DNA from: Planctomycetales bacterium | Lineage (GTDB): Bacteria > Planctomycetota > JAKEIC01 | NCBI GenBank assembly: GCA_022614695.1 | Contig: JAKEIC010000176.1 | Location: 1 to 53,501, forward strand | Length of the DNA: 53,501 nucleotides | Direction of reading: 5' to 3' | Part shown: in pieces, positions 1 through 8,034 of the stretch | Numbering within the stretch: the stretch's first letter is position 1 | How the letters are laid out: every line of letters starts with the position of its first letter | Made by a program: the position numbers and the translations under genes | Notes under the pieces: generated by a model | Seen by the model: only the letters and a program-made list of their open reading frames with translations | What the model was told of the DNA's origin: nothing | The model's database searches: none

Positions 1-2
1 CC

Positions 3-686
3 GGCGGACCCGGCTTCGCGATCTCCACAGTGCCGGGGTCTACCTCTCACGCATTCGCTCCTGCCTCATGGTCCGCCGCACATAGCGGAGTAGGACTAGG
101 CCTGGTGCCGCGCCGCGTCGTGTCGGGGGGGGCGCTGTGGCAGCTCCTCACGTCGCAGTTCCTCCACGATCCGGTGTGGCCGTGGCACATCCTCGGGAAT
201 CTCTGGACCCTCTGGGTCTTCGGGCCCGCGCTCGAGAGGACCTGGGGGAAGTGGCGATTCCTCCGCTTCTATCTCCTCTGCGGGATCGGCGCCGGCGTCA
301 CCCAAGTCGCGGCCGCGTACCTGCCCCGGCAGTCCCCGGACGTGCCGGTGATCGGCGCGTCCGGCGCGCTCTTCGGACTACTCGCCGGCTACGCCCTCTG
401 GTTCCCTCGCGAGAGGCTCGTCCTCTTCCCGTTCCCGATGGCGCTCCCGGCGCGGGTGGTGGCGCTCCTCTACGGAGCCCTGACGATCGCCCTCGCCGCC
501 AGCGCGTCGGGCGAGTCGCGCATCGCGCACTGGGCCCACCTGGGAGGGCTCGTCGCGGGATGGTTCCTACTGAGCTGCCGCGTCGGTGCCGTCCGCCTGT
601 GGGGCGACCTCCTGTGGCGGCTCCGGGTCCGCAAGGTCCGCGTGGCGCCCGCGTCGCGCAGGCACGGACCAGTCCTGCCTCCCTAA
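3..686 (+). CDS. rhomboid-family intramembrane serine protease (5' end outside window)
   Basis: Integral-membrane serine protease that cleaves transmembrane substrates within the lipid bilayer. The family signatures are visible: HxxGN (HILGN) in the second core helix, the nucleophile motif GASGA, and the catalytic histidine in the last core helix (HLGGL). The frame is open back to the first base of the window. A GTG at 30 could start it, but family members normally have one more transmembrane helix before the LVPRRV..GGALWQLLTSQFLH segment, so the true start probably lies upstream and this is a 3' portion. The C-terminal tail is basic, as expected for a cytoplasmic end. It faces the next gene tail to tail across a hairpin. 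Substrate unknown. Confidence 0.87.
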   Translation, partial: GGPGFAISTVPGSTSHAFAPASWSAAHSGVGLGLVPRRVVSGGALWQLLTSQFLHDPVWPWHILGNLWTLWVFGPALERTWGKWRFLRFYLLCGIGAGVTQVAAAYLPRQSPDVPVIGASGALFGLLAGYALWFPRERLVLFPFPMALPARVVALLYGALTIALAASASGESRIAHWAHLGGLVAGWFLLSCRVGAVRLWGDLLWRLRVRKVRVAPASRRHGPVLPP

Positions 687-696
687 CGGGGGCGGA

Positions 697-721
697 GCGC
701 GGGCGATGCGGCGGCCCGCGC
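697..721. terminator. hairpin between convergent genes
   Basis: An 8-bp perfect stem (GCGCGGGC / GCCCGCGC) with a 9-nt loop lies between the stop of the rhomboid gene and the stop of the minus-strand gene at 730. There is no T tract. Position suggests a bidirectional terminator or 3'-end stabiliser. Confidence 0.45.
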
Positions 722-729
722 CGACCCGC

Positions 730-1686
730 CTACTTCTTGGTCTCCCCGCCCGCTGCGAGCTCCGCCGGGATCTCGCCGCCCAGAGTGTCCTCGTTCGTCT
801 CCTTCGTCTTCGTCGTGATCCTGACACGGGCCCCCTCGACATCCGCTTCGGCGTCCAGCGTGATCTCCATCGTCCGCCGCAGCGAACGGAGACGCGCGCC
901 GAGCGGGAACGACTCCTCGCCGACGAACTTCATGTTCCCCCGGCGGATCCACTTCACGGGAGCCCCCGGCGGGGCCCCCGGGAATCCGGTGAGGGGGAGC
1001 GACATCTCGAGCCGGACCCGGGCGACCGTCTGTCCGCCCACGAGGTCCACGGCCTTGAGGGTCCTCGTCGCCGTCGCGCTGGCGCGATCCACCGGCATGT
1101 CCGCCAGATCGCCCTTCAGGAACAGGTCGAGATCCGGCTTCCAGGACTCGCCGACGGCGACCGGCGCCTTCGGCGCGAGAGCCGCCTCCTCGTCCTCCTC
1201 CCGGGTCTTGGTCTCGCCGAACCGGCCGTCGAGCCAGTTCTTCGCCTCCTCGGTGGGCGCCAGGGTCTCGGAAATCCGCACCCACTCGCGATCGGTGCCT
1301 CGGCCCATCACCTGGATCACGGTCCCCTTGAGGCAGGCGTCCCTACGCCCTCCCTTCTCCAGGGACCAGTCCTTGAAGTAGACGAGGGACTTCTTGAGCC
1401 GGTTCTCCGCGCCCGCCTCGAGGCACTTCGTCACGTGGACCGCGTGGAGCTTCACGGTCTCGTCTTCGGACTGCAGCACTTTCCCCGTCTTGTCCGTGAT
1501 CTTGAACTTCCGCGTCTCGGTGCTGTCCTCGGTCGTGGTCAGCAGGTCGCCCGACTGCCAGCGGTCCCGCTCGGAGAGGTCGTACTTCTTGCCCTTGTCG
1601 GGGGCGGGAGCCTTCTCCTGCGCCGGCGCGCCGCCCGTGAGCGCGGCGACCAGGACCCAGACGCCGAGGCCGACGAGACGACGCAT
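730..1686 (-). CDS. secreted protein of unknown function, paralogue of the gene at 3525-4469
   Basis: 318-residue protein with a Sec-type signal peptide (basic start, hydrophobic stretch to about residue 20, cut near APAQ). The mature part is soluble and charged. It aligns along its whole length with the product of 3525-4469: shared blocks are KYDL..DRWQ/KWQ(S/A)GD, TTTEDST, VTKCLEA, CLKG, APxAVGEx(S/T)WKPD, GFPG and LGGEIPA. Two conserved cysteines (VTKC and xxCLKG) could form a disulfide. No enzymatic motif is recognised. The VGE(S/T)W block resembles a motif common in secreted planctomycete proteins that look like substrate- or polymer-binding modules. A -10 element (TAGAAT) lies only 10 nt before the ATG, suggesting a leaderless mRNA. 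Confidence 0.85.
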   Translation of the reverse strand: MRRLVGLGVWVLVAALTGGAPAQEKAPAPDKGKKYDLSERDRWQSGDLLTTTEDSTETRKFKITDKTGKVLQSEDETVKLHAVHVTKCLEAGAENRLKKSLVYFKDWSLEKGGRRDACLKGTVIQVMGRGTDREWVRISETLAPTEEAKNWLDGRFGETKTREEDEEAALAPKAPVAVGESWKPDLDLFLKGDLADMPVDRASATATRTLKAVDLVGGQTVARVRLEMSLPLTGFPGAPPGAPVKWIRRGNMKFVGEESFPLGARLRSLRRTMEITLDAEADVEGARVRITTKTKETNEDTLGGEIPAELAAGGETKK

Positions 1687-1696
1687 AGACCAGGGG

Positions 1697-1724
1697 ATTC
1701 TAGGCGGCGACCTCGGACGGGCAA
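1697..1724 (-). promoter_or_regulatory. sigma70-like promoter for the 730-1686 gene
   Basis: On the minus strand TTGCCC (1724-1719) and TAGAAT (1702-1697) are separated by 16 nt. The -10 ends 10 nt before the ATG at 1686, so transcription would begin within about 4 nt of the start codon. Confidence 0.5.
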
Positions 1725-1729
1725 CCCGC

Positions 1730-2647
1730 TCAGAACGCCAGCGCGAGACCCAGGCCCGCCCGCCACCCGGAGGGGTCGTAGACGGCCGAGCCCCGCACGC
1801 CGCTAAAGCGGGCGCGCGCCGTGTCGAGAGCCTGGAGCCACTCGAGCCGGAAGCGGACGCCGAGCCGCCAGCGCGCGCGGACGCGGGGCTCGATCTTGGG
1901 GGTGAACTCGGCCCCGAACGTCAACCCGACTCGCGCCACCGGGATAACGGACTTGTCGCCCCCTTCGTATCGCTCCGACACGCCTGTCGGGGCGCCGACG
2001 AGGAGTCGTCATCAGGGGCAGCCCTTTCCTGCGGTCTGGTACTGGTCCCGCCGACTCTCGAGTCTGAGTTCGGTCAGGAACGCCCCGGCACAGAGGTCGG
2101 CCTCGGCGAAGAACCGGCGATCCTGGGTCGTTGTTCGGACCGTCCCGCCGGCGAGGGGGCCGAACTGGCTCGCGCTGAACGAGAGCACGGCGTGGTCGTA
2201 GGGGCTCGGGAGGGTGACGGGGACCTGGGCACACTTTGTGGTGTCCCCCAGGAACCACTCGGAAGGCCCATGCCTGCTGTCGCCGAAGGTCATGGCCATC
2301 GAGAGCTCTGCGAGCCACCCGACCGAGAACCACCCGGGGTCTCCATCCTCGAAGACCCCCTGGAGCCGTAGCGCCAAGCCTTCGACGCCGCCCGGAGCCT
2401 CCGTCTCGAGCGAGGGATGGTGCGCGATGCGGAACGCGCGCCCGACTTGGAGACCGCGGCACGTTCCGACGAGCCCGATGGCCTCGACGTCGTAGCGCGC
2501 CGCCTCCTGTCGGGGCGGCGGGACTTGGAACTCCGTGGCGTCCTTGAAGGGAGGTTCCTCCGCCCGGGCGGCGGACGGGACCAGGAGCGCCCCGAGCAGG
2601 CCGACCGCCGGGAGCGGCCACGCGAGGCCCGAGCCGGTCGCCCTCAC
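1730..2647 (-). pseudogene. secreted beta-rich protein interrupted by two consecutive in-frame TGA codons
   Basis: Paralogue of 2644-3462. A GTG start at 2647 overlaps the upstream stop as GTGA. The first 211 codons carry a signal peptide (cut near ARAEE) and a region matching the paralogue (LQVGRAF..THDP-like block, FAEA). Two adjacent TGA codons follow at 2014-2009, directly after Cys-Pro. The same frame then stays open to 1730 and matches the paralogue's C-terminus (RYEGGD..VARVGL, ARARFSGxRGSAVYD). The product would end in Phe, as outer-membrane beta-barrels often do. The stops fall in a loop that the paralogue lacks. Possible readings: a recently broken gene, two compensating homopolymer indels (shortening CCCC and lengthening GGGGG restores an open loop), or recoded TGA. 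A broken gene or sequence error is the simplest. Confidence 0.65.
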
Positions 2648-3462
2648 AGGAGCACCGCGAGCCCGAGGCTCGCGCTCGCGCCGGACAGGTCGTAGGTGGC
2701 CGATCCCCGCTCGCCGTCGAAGCGCGCCCGCGCCCGCGAGAGGGCCCAGGCGTACTCGATCCGGATCCGCAGGTCGAGGCGCCCGGGAGCCCGCACCGCC
2801 TGCACACGCTTCCGGGAGAGCTCGATCCCGAGAGCGAGCCCCGCCCGGAGGATGGGGAGGACCTCGACGTCACCCCCGGAGAATCGAGTGCCGAGCTCGG
2901 AGTTCGCGGACTCGAACTCGACGTCCACGAGGCTTCCCCCGAGCGCCACGCGGAACTCGGCGAAGGTGCGCAAGTACTGGCTGGACCATCGGGCGAAGGC
3001 GCCCCCGAACATGGAGAGCTCGTCGGACTCGAACTCGAGCCGCGTCGGTCGGGAGACGCCGATCCCCTGGGTGCAGACGAACATCGGAGGGCATCCGCGG
3101 TGGCTGCCCGTGGACTTCCCGTGCGCGCTCCCCGCAGAGATCTCCGCGGTCAGCCCGAACCCCGGCCGGCCGTGGGCCTCTCCCGAGACGATGTGCGCTA
3201 GCCTCAGCCCGCAGCCGTAGGCGTATCCGTGGGCCCGCGAACGCAGGGCCGGGTCGTGGGTCGTCGAGAACGCCCTGCCGACGCGGAGGCCCGACACGGT
3301 CCCGGCGAACGGCGCGTGCTCGAGATCCTCGATCGAGTTCCCCTCGACCTCCTCAGCGGCCTTGACCCGGAACTGGGGCTCCTCCGCCCGCGCCGCGGCC
3401 GGGGCCACGACCGACGCGGCGGCCGCGAGGAACGCCGCGCCGAGGCGCCTTCCGTGCCCCAT
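2644..3462 (-). CDS. secreted beta-rich protein of unknown function
   Basis: 272-residue intact paralogue of the interrupted gene downstream. It has an N-terminal signal peptide (MGHGRR, Ala-rich hydrophobic core, cut near ARAEE). The rest alternates charged and hydrophobic residues with many Gly and aromatic positions, including ELSMFGGAFARW, RVALGGSLVDVEF and RARARFDGERGSATYDLSG. That pattern suits an outer-membrane or periplasmic beta-barrel or beta-sandwich; this is inference. Its TGA stop overlaps the GTG of the next gene by four bases, so the two paralogues are probably translationally coupled. The order paralogue A, B, B, A around this point suggests that a two-gene unit was duplicated. 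Confidence 0.78.
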   Translation of the reverse strand: MGHGRRLGAAFLAAAASVVAPAAARAEEPQFRVKAAEEVEGNSIEDLEHAPFAGTVSGLRVGRAFSTTHDPALRSRAHGYAYGCGLRLAHIVSGEAHGRPGFGLTAEISAGSAHGKSTGSHRGCPPMFVCTQGIGVSRPTRLEFESDELSMFGGAFARWSSQYLRTFAEFRVALGGSLVDVEFESANSELGTRFSGGDVEVLPILRAGLALGIELSRKRVQAVRAPGRLDLRIRIEYAWALSRARARFDGERGSATYDLSGASASLGLAVLL

Positions 3463-3524
3463 CTCGCCCCCGCCCGCGGCCCGGAGGGGAGGCCGCGAAG
3501 GGGAGTATAGCTTCGCAGACCCGG

Positions 3525-4469
3525 CTACTTCTTCTTTCCCTCGCTGCCGCCCGGGGTCGCGGAGATCCCCGCCGGGATCTCGCCGCCGAGCGCCTCCTCG
3601 GTCGTCTCCTCGGCCTTGATGTCGAGCACCATCCTCATGCCTTGGATGTCGGCCTCGCCGGCGAGGCTGAACTCGAACTCTCCCTCATCCGGGACGAGCC
3701 GGCCCTCGATCCCCACCGTGCCCGTCCCCGAGAGCTTGAGGACCGCCGCCTTGGTCCACTTGATCTCCATCCCCTCGGGCATGCCCGGGAAGCCGGAGAT
3801 CGGGATCGAGATGTCGAACCGGATGCGGCCCACCGTGTTGGCGCCCACCTTCTCCACGGCCTCGAGCTTCCCCGTGGCCGTCGCCTTCGACTTGTCCATG
3901 GGAATCGCCGCCATTTCGGGGTCCTGGAGGAGCGGCTCGATGTCCGGCTTCCAGGTCTCGCCGACCGCGATGGGCGCCTTCGGACGGAGCGCAGCCTCCT
4001 TGGCCTCCTCGTCGCCGGACTGAGCGCCGAGGTTCTTGTCGAGCCAGGTCTGAGCCTGGTTGCTCGGCTCCCCGCCGCCGCCGACACGCTTCCAGACCCG
4101 CTCGGCGCCGAGGCCGGTCACCTCGTAGAGGCCGCCCTTCAAACATCCGTCCGCCTCCCCGCCCTGCTCCCAGCTCCACTCCTTGAAGTAGACGTGGCAC
4201 TTGGTCACCTTCCCCTCGGCGTTGGCCTCGAGGCACTTTGTGACCCGCACCACCCGGCTCTTCACCTTCTCGTTCTGGGACTGGATGGGATTGCCCATCC
4301 CGTCGGTGACGCTCACCTTCTGCGTCTGGGTCGAGTCCTCGGTCGTGGTGACCACGTCGCCCGCTTGCCACTTGTCCTTGTGGCCGAGGTCGTACTTCTT
4401 GTCCTGTGCGAGCGCCGGGGGGGCGATGGCGAGCAGGGCGAGGGAAAGGAGGGCAAGGGCGCGCTTCAT
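3525..4469 (-). CDS. secreted protein of unknown function, paralogue of the gene at 730-1686
   Basis: 314-residue protein with a clear signal peptide (MKRALALLSLALLAIAPPALAQ, cut after ALA). The mature chain begins KKYDLGHKDKWQAGD and shares with its paralogue TTTEDST, VRVTKCLEA, a second cysteine in DGCLKG, IAVGETWKPD, ISGFPGMP and LGGEIPAG, and both end in a short Lys-rich tail. No catalytic motif is recognised, and the repeated beta-like blocks suggest a periplasmic or surface module. A strong ribosome binding site (GGAGG) precedes the ATG by about 9 nt. A TAGAAT hexamer at 4538-4533 may be its -10 element. Confidence 0.85.
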   Translation of the reverse strand: MKRALALLSLALLAIAPPALAQDKKYDLGHKDKWQAGDVVTTTEDSTQTQKVSVTDGMGNPIQSQNEKVKSRVVRVTKCLEANAEGKVTKCHVYFKEWSWEQGGEADGCLKGGLYEVTGLGAERVWKRVGGGGEPSNQAQTWLDKNLGAQSGDEEAKEAALRPKAPIAVGETWKPDIEPLLQDPEMAAIPMDKSKATATGKLEAVEKVGANTVGRIRFDISIPISGFPGMPEGMEIKWTKAAVLKLSGTGTVGIEGRLVPDEGEFEFSLAGEADIQGMRMVLDIKAEETTEEALGGEIPAGISATPGGSEGKKK

Positions 4470-4535
4470 GGGAACTCCTCCAGGACGGGACCTGGTCCCC
4501 GGGCGGGCGCTCCGCCGGCGCGGGGGGCCGCGATT

Positions 4536-5816
4536 CTACACCCGGTCGCCGCCCGCCGGGCGCCCGAGCAGCACGAGCCTCTGGACCGGCGGGATCTCGG
4601 CCGCGCCGCCCTCGTCCGACTCGGCCGCGGGGCGCAGGATCGGGAGGATCCGGACCGGGAGGGTCACGGGGGTCCCCCGGACCCCCGCGAGCTGGAGGGT
4701 CGCCTCGGCCGGGTCCCCCGACCAGGCCCGCTCGAGGGCCGCGGCGAGCGCCGCCCGCTCCGCCTCGGGGACCGACACGGCGAGCTTCCGGCCCACGGCG
4801 TCCCCGACGATCGCGCGGGCCGACCGGTTCGCGAAGGAGACGGCCCCGTCCCGGGCGAGCGCGAAGACGGGCTCGGCCACGGCGTCGAGGAGGGCCCGCA
4901 GGTCCCCCTCGCGCCTCTCGGCCTCGCGGACCGCGGCGGCGGCGCGCTCGAGGACCCCCTCGCGCTCGAGGGCGAGCCCGAGCTGCCGCCCGACCGCCGC
5001 GAGGAGCTGCAGGTCGTCGTCGTGGTAGGCGCGATCGGCAAGGGGGGCGTCCACATAGAGCGCGCCGAGCGGCCCTCCGCGCCCCTGGAGCGGCACGCAG
5101 GCGTAGGCCCGTCCCTCGACATGGCCGGCGCTGCCCTTCCCGTCCGCGGCCGCCTTCTCCACCGGCTCGCGCGGCACCTGGATCCGGGCCTTGGGCGGGT
5201 CCGCGGCCCCGCGCCGCACGTGGGCCGGGGCCATCTTCCCGTCGCGCCCCCGGAGCAGCACGGCGCCCCGGTCGGCCGGGAGGTTCTCGCAGAGCGCGTC
5301 CACCGTCGCGCCGAGGATCGCCTCGCGGTCGTCCTCCCGGATGAGGATCGTCGAGACGCGGGCGAGGAGGAGCACCTGCCGGCTCGCGGCGACGGTCGCG
5401 GGCGTGGCGGCCTTCCGGACGTGCGACTCGAGCTTCTCCTCGATGCGCCGCGCGGCCGCCTGGATCTTCTCGGGCGCGACCGGGCTCTCGAGGGCGACCG
5501 AGGTCTGGTTCGGGTCGGACGTGTCCTTGAAGTCGAACCGGATCCGGACGCGGCCGATCCCGATCACGTCGCCCGGGAGGAGGTACTTGGACCGCACGGG
5601 CCGGCCGTTCACCGTGGTCCCCGAGGAGCCCTCCTCGTCCGAGAGCTGGAAGAGGAGGGACTTCCTCTCGATGCGGCAGTGGTAGGCCGAGACCGACGGA
5701 TCCTCGATCGGGACGTCGCAGGAGGCCGAGCGCCCGATGGAGATCTTCGTCCACGAGCCGAGCTTCTTCTCGGTGCCGGCGAGGGGGCCGTCGAGGAAGG
5801 CGAGCGACTCGGACAT
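4536..5816 (-). CDS. FHA-GAF-PAS signalling protein
   Basis: 426 residues. An N-terminal forkhead-associated domain (about 1-95) has the phosphothreonine-binding residues in order: Gly-Arg 28-29, Ser 43, His 46, Asn 70 (GTTVNG). A GAF-like domain (about 150-290: ...VPLQGRGGPLGALYVD...DLQLLAAVGRQLGLALE) and a PAS-like segment (about 310-400: LLDAVAEPVFALARDGAVSFAN) follow. There is no kinase, cyclase or DNA-binding output domain, so it probably acts as an adaptor docking on a phosphorylated kinase while sensing a ligand; this is inference. The ATG at 5816 was chosen because the FHA fold begins there. No Shine-Dalgarno is visible, but TAGAAT lies 11 nt upstream, consistent with leaderless translation. 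Probably co-transcribed with the two lipoprotein genes upstream. Confidence 0.85.
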   Translation of the reverse strand: MSESLAFLDGPLAGTEKKLGSWTKISIGRSASCDVPIEDPSVSAYHCRIERKSLLFQLSDEEGSSGTTVNGRPVRSKYLLPGDVIGIGRVRIRFDFKDTSDPNQTSVALESPVAPEKIQAAARRIEEKLESHVRKAATPATVAASRQVLLLARVSTILIREDDREAILGATVDALCENLPADRGAVLLRGRDGKMAPAHVRRGAADPPKARIQVPREPVEKAAADGKGSAGHVEGRAYACVPLQGRGGPLGALYVDAPLADRAYHDDDLQLLAAVGRQLGLALEREGVLERAAAAVREAERREGDLRALLDAVAEPVFALARDGAVSFANRSARAIVGDAVGRKLAVSVPEAERAALAAALERAWSGDPAEATLQLAGVRGTPVTLPVRILPILRPAAESDEGGAAEIPPVQRLVLLGRPAGGDRV

Positions 5817-5830
5817 GGGGCCGCGCGATT

Positions 5831-8026
5831 CTAGCGCTTCGCCGCCGGCGCGAGGGGGCAGGACTTGTCCCCCGCGAGCGCCGGGTCCTGGTCCCAGCCC
5901 TCGCGGGCGGCGCGGAAGCTCGCGAGGTCCTGGACGAAGCGGGCCACCTCGTCGGCCGAGAGATCCCCGTCTGCGTCCGCGTCGGCCTCGGGGCGGGCGA
6001 GGGCGTCGAGGAGCGACCGGGTGAAGAGGCCCGCGACCCCCGTGACCCCCGTCACCGAGGGCCCGGCCGCTTCGGCCGAGGGCGGGGCGGCGGGAGACTC
6101 GCGCGCCGCGGTCGTCGCCGCGGCGAGCAGGACGGCCCTCTTCCGCTTGCTCGAGTCCCCCTCCCCCGGGGCCGCCACGGCCGACAGGGCGTCGAGGTCG
6201 AAGGGGGCTCCTGCCGCACCCGGCCACGTCCGGCCGCCCTCGCCCGCGACGCTCGTGTCGAGGAAGAGGAGGGCCCGTTCCGCGCGGCACTCGCGGAGGA
6301 CCTCGAGCACGGACGCGAGCGGGAGCCACGCGGGATCGCGCCCGGGCGCCGCGGCGCGGAGGGCGAGCGCGTGCTCCCCGCCGGGCCCCTTCCCCCCGAA
6401 CGACGCAAAGAGGACCACCAGCGCGTCGCTCCCCTCGCAGCGCGCCGCGAGCGCCCCGAGCTCCTGCGAGACGCGCTCGGGGACTGCGTCGGCGCCCACG
6501 AGGACGACCCGGTCCTCGCCGCGGAGCCCGAGGCGGTCTCCCAGCGCCCGGGCGAGCTCGGCCGCGTCGCTCTCGGCCCCCGCCAGCCGCGGGACGCCCT
6601 CCGCCCCGGGCGCCCCCGGCCCGTCGCATCCCACCGCGAGGAGGCGGACGGCGGCGGCGCGGCAGCGCACGACCGTCTCCCAGGGCAGCACCGAGAAGCG
6701 CGCCTGCGCGTCGGCCACCCGGAGTGAGACCCGGTGCTCGCCCGCCGCGAGTTCCACGGTCGCCTCGAACCGGGTTCGCAGGAGCCGCCGGCCCGTCGCC
6801 GGGTCCGCCTCGCCCGAGGGCTCGTCTCGCTTGCCGACCTTCGCCTCCGCCTCGCCACCGTCCACACTCACTTCCAGACGGACGGGCTCGGACTGGCCCT
6901 CGGCCACGACCGAGAACGTGAAGGCCCCCACCGCCACGACCGGGGGCGGGTCCCAGGGTCGCGTCACGATCCGCGGCGGGATCGCCTCCGGCTCGCGGGG
7001 CGGCGGCGTCGAGCCTCCCGAGGAGGGGGGGACGACCGGGGGCGGCGGGGTGGGCTTACCCGCCGAGAGCCAGGCCTCGACCCCGGCCGGGATGGACCCG
7101 CCGAGCCGCATCAGCGGCGAGACCAGACCCTGCGCCTCGCGCAGCGCGCGGTCCTCGGTGCCGGCCGCGCCCACGGGGCTCTTGGAGAGGACCCGCAGCA
7201 GCCCCTGGATCGCGAGCACGGGGTAGTCGAGATCGAGCGCCGGGATCTCGGGGAAGATCGTCCGCCCGCGGGCGCCGCGGCCCGGGGCGAGCTTCTCGAG
7301 GGGGCCCGCGGCGCGGAGCACCCGGCGGTACGCGTCGGCCACCTCCTTCGCCGTCACGGTCCCCCCGCCCCTCTCGCCGGCGACGGCCTTCCAGTACGGC
7401 CCCTCGGGCCGACGGGGGTCGAGCGCCTCGGCCTCGCCGAGCCGGCTCCAGGCGTCGTCGCGTCGCGCGTCCGCGTCGGAGTGCCGGCCGAGGTGGAGCA
7501 ACCCGAGGCCCTTGGCCAGGTGCGCGTCGTAGGCCTGCGGGTCCGCCCCGATCCAGCGATCGAAGGTGTCGTTCGCGCGCTGGAGCCGCGCCGTGTCGGC
7601 CGGCTCGAGGCCGCGCGCGAGGTTCAGGACCCCGATCCGGCGCCACGCCCACGCCCGGTCCGCGGGCGAGAGGTCGGTCGGCTCCGCGTGCTGGAAGATC
7701 CCCTCGGTGACACGCAGGGCCTTCTCCCACTCCCGGGCGAGCGTGTAGGCGTCCCCGAGGCGGAGCCGCGTCGCGGCCGAGCCCTCGTCGAGGGCGAGCG
7801 CCGCCTCGAGCTCCGTCACCGCCTCCCGCGCGTTCCCCTCCCCGAGCCGCGCGAAGCCGGCGTCGTAGCGGGCCTGCCACTCGGCGGTCCCGCCGCAGCC
7901 GGCGGCGAGCGCCAGGGCCGCCAAGGCGGCCCCGGCTCGCCGCCGGCGGTTTCGCGTTTGGCGTTTCGCGTTTGCCGTTGCCGTCTTCGGCCAACGACAA
8001 ACGGCAAACGGCAAACGACAAACCAC
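5831..8026 (-). CDS. TPR lipoprotein with catalytically dead caspase-like domain and EF-hand
   Basis: About 731 residues from a GTG at 8026. The start is uncertain because the first 25 codons run through a heptamer repeat. A lipobox (LALAAGC, lipidated Cys about 44) follows an Arg-rich stretch. TPR-like helices cover about 50-300, then a Pro-rich linker (about 340-385), a beta-rich segment, and a peptidase C14/caspase-fold domain (about 500-650: VRLLAVGCDG...LAGAESDAAELARAL...DALVVLFASFGGKG...ALLFLDTSVAG). In active members the His lies in a GHG motif and the Cys in DxC; here these read FGG and DTS, so proteolysis is unlikely. A canonical EF-hand loop (DADADGDLSADE, about 682-693) suggests Ca2+ binding. 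Likely a surface scaffold. Confidence 0.82.
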   Translation of the reverse strand: MVCRLPFAVCRWPKTATANAKRQTRNRRRRAGAALAALALAAGCGGTAEWQARYDAGFARLGEGNAREAVTELEAALALDEGSAATRLRLGDAYTLAREWEKALRVTEGIFQHAEPTDLSPADRAWAWRRIGVLNLARGLEPADTARLQRANDTFDRWIGADPQAYDAHLAKGLGLLHLGRHSDADARRDDAWSRLGEAEALDPRRPEGPYWKAVAGERGGGTVTAKEVADAYRRVLRAAGPLEKLAPGRGARGRTIFPEIPALDLDYPVLAIQGLLRVLSKSPVGAAGTEDRALREAQGLVSPLMRLGGSIPAGVEAWLSAGKPTPPPPVVPPSSGGSTPPPREPEAIPPRIVTRPWDPPPVVAVGAFTFSVVAEGQSEPVRLEVSVDGGEAEAKVGKRDEPSGEADPATGRRLLRTRFEATVELAAGEHRVSLRVADAQARFSVLPWETVVRCRAAAVRLLAVGCDGPGAPGAEGVPRLAGAESDAAELARALGDRLGLRGEDRVVLVGADAVPERVSQELGALAARCEGSDALVVLFASFGGKGPGGEHALALRAAAPGRDPAWLPLASVLEVLRECRAERALLFLDTSVAGEGGRTWPGAAGAPFDLDALSAVAAPGEGDSSKRKRAVLLAAATTAARESPAAPPSAEAAGPSVTGVTGVAGLFTRSLLDALARPEADADADGDLSADEVARFVQDLASFRAAREGWDQDPALAGDKSCPLAPAAKR
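7949..8023. repeat. heptamer hairpin (4 x 7 nt per arm), GTTTnnC type
   Basis: Left arm: four consecutive 7-mers GTTTCGC, GTTTGGC, GTTTCGC, GTTTGCC. Right arm read as reverse complement: GTTTGTC, GTTTGCC, GTTTGCC, GTTTGTC. Between them GTTG / CAAC closes a CCG-TCTT-CGG hairpin. Only positions 5-6 of the unit vary. It covers the start region of the lipoprotein gene at 5831. Confidence 0.85.
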
Positions 8027-8034
8027 GTCTCCGC

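Noticed and set aside
3642-5834. Very long plus-strand reading frame (about 730 codons) opposite three minus-strand genes
   Set aside because: Arg/Leu/Gly/His-rich translation without domains, lying antisense to clear genes; a typical shadow of very high GC.
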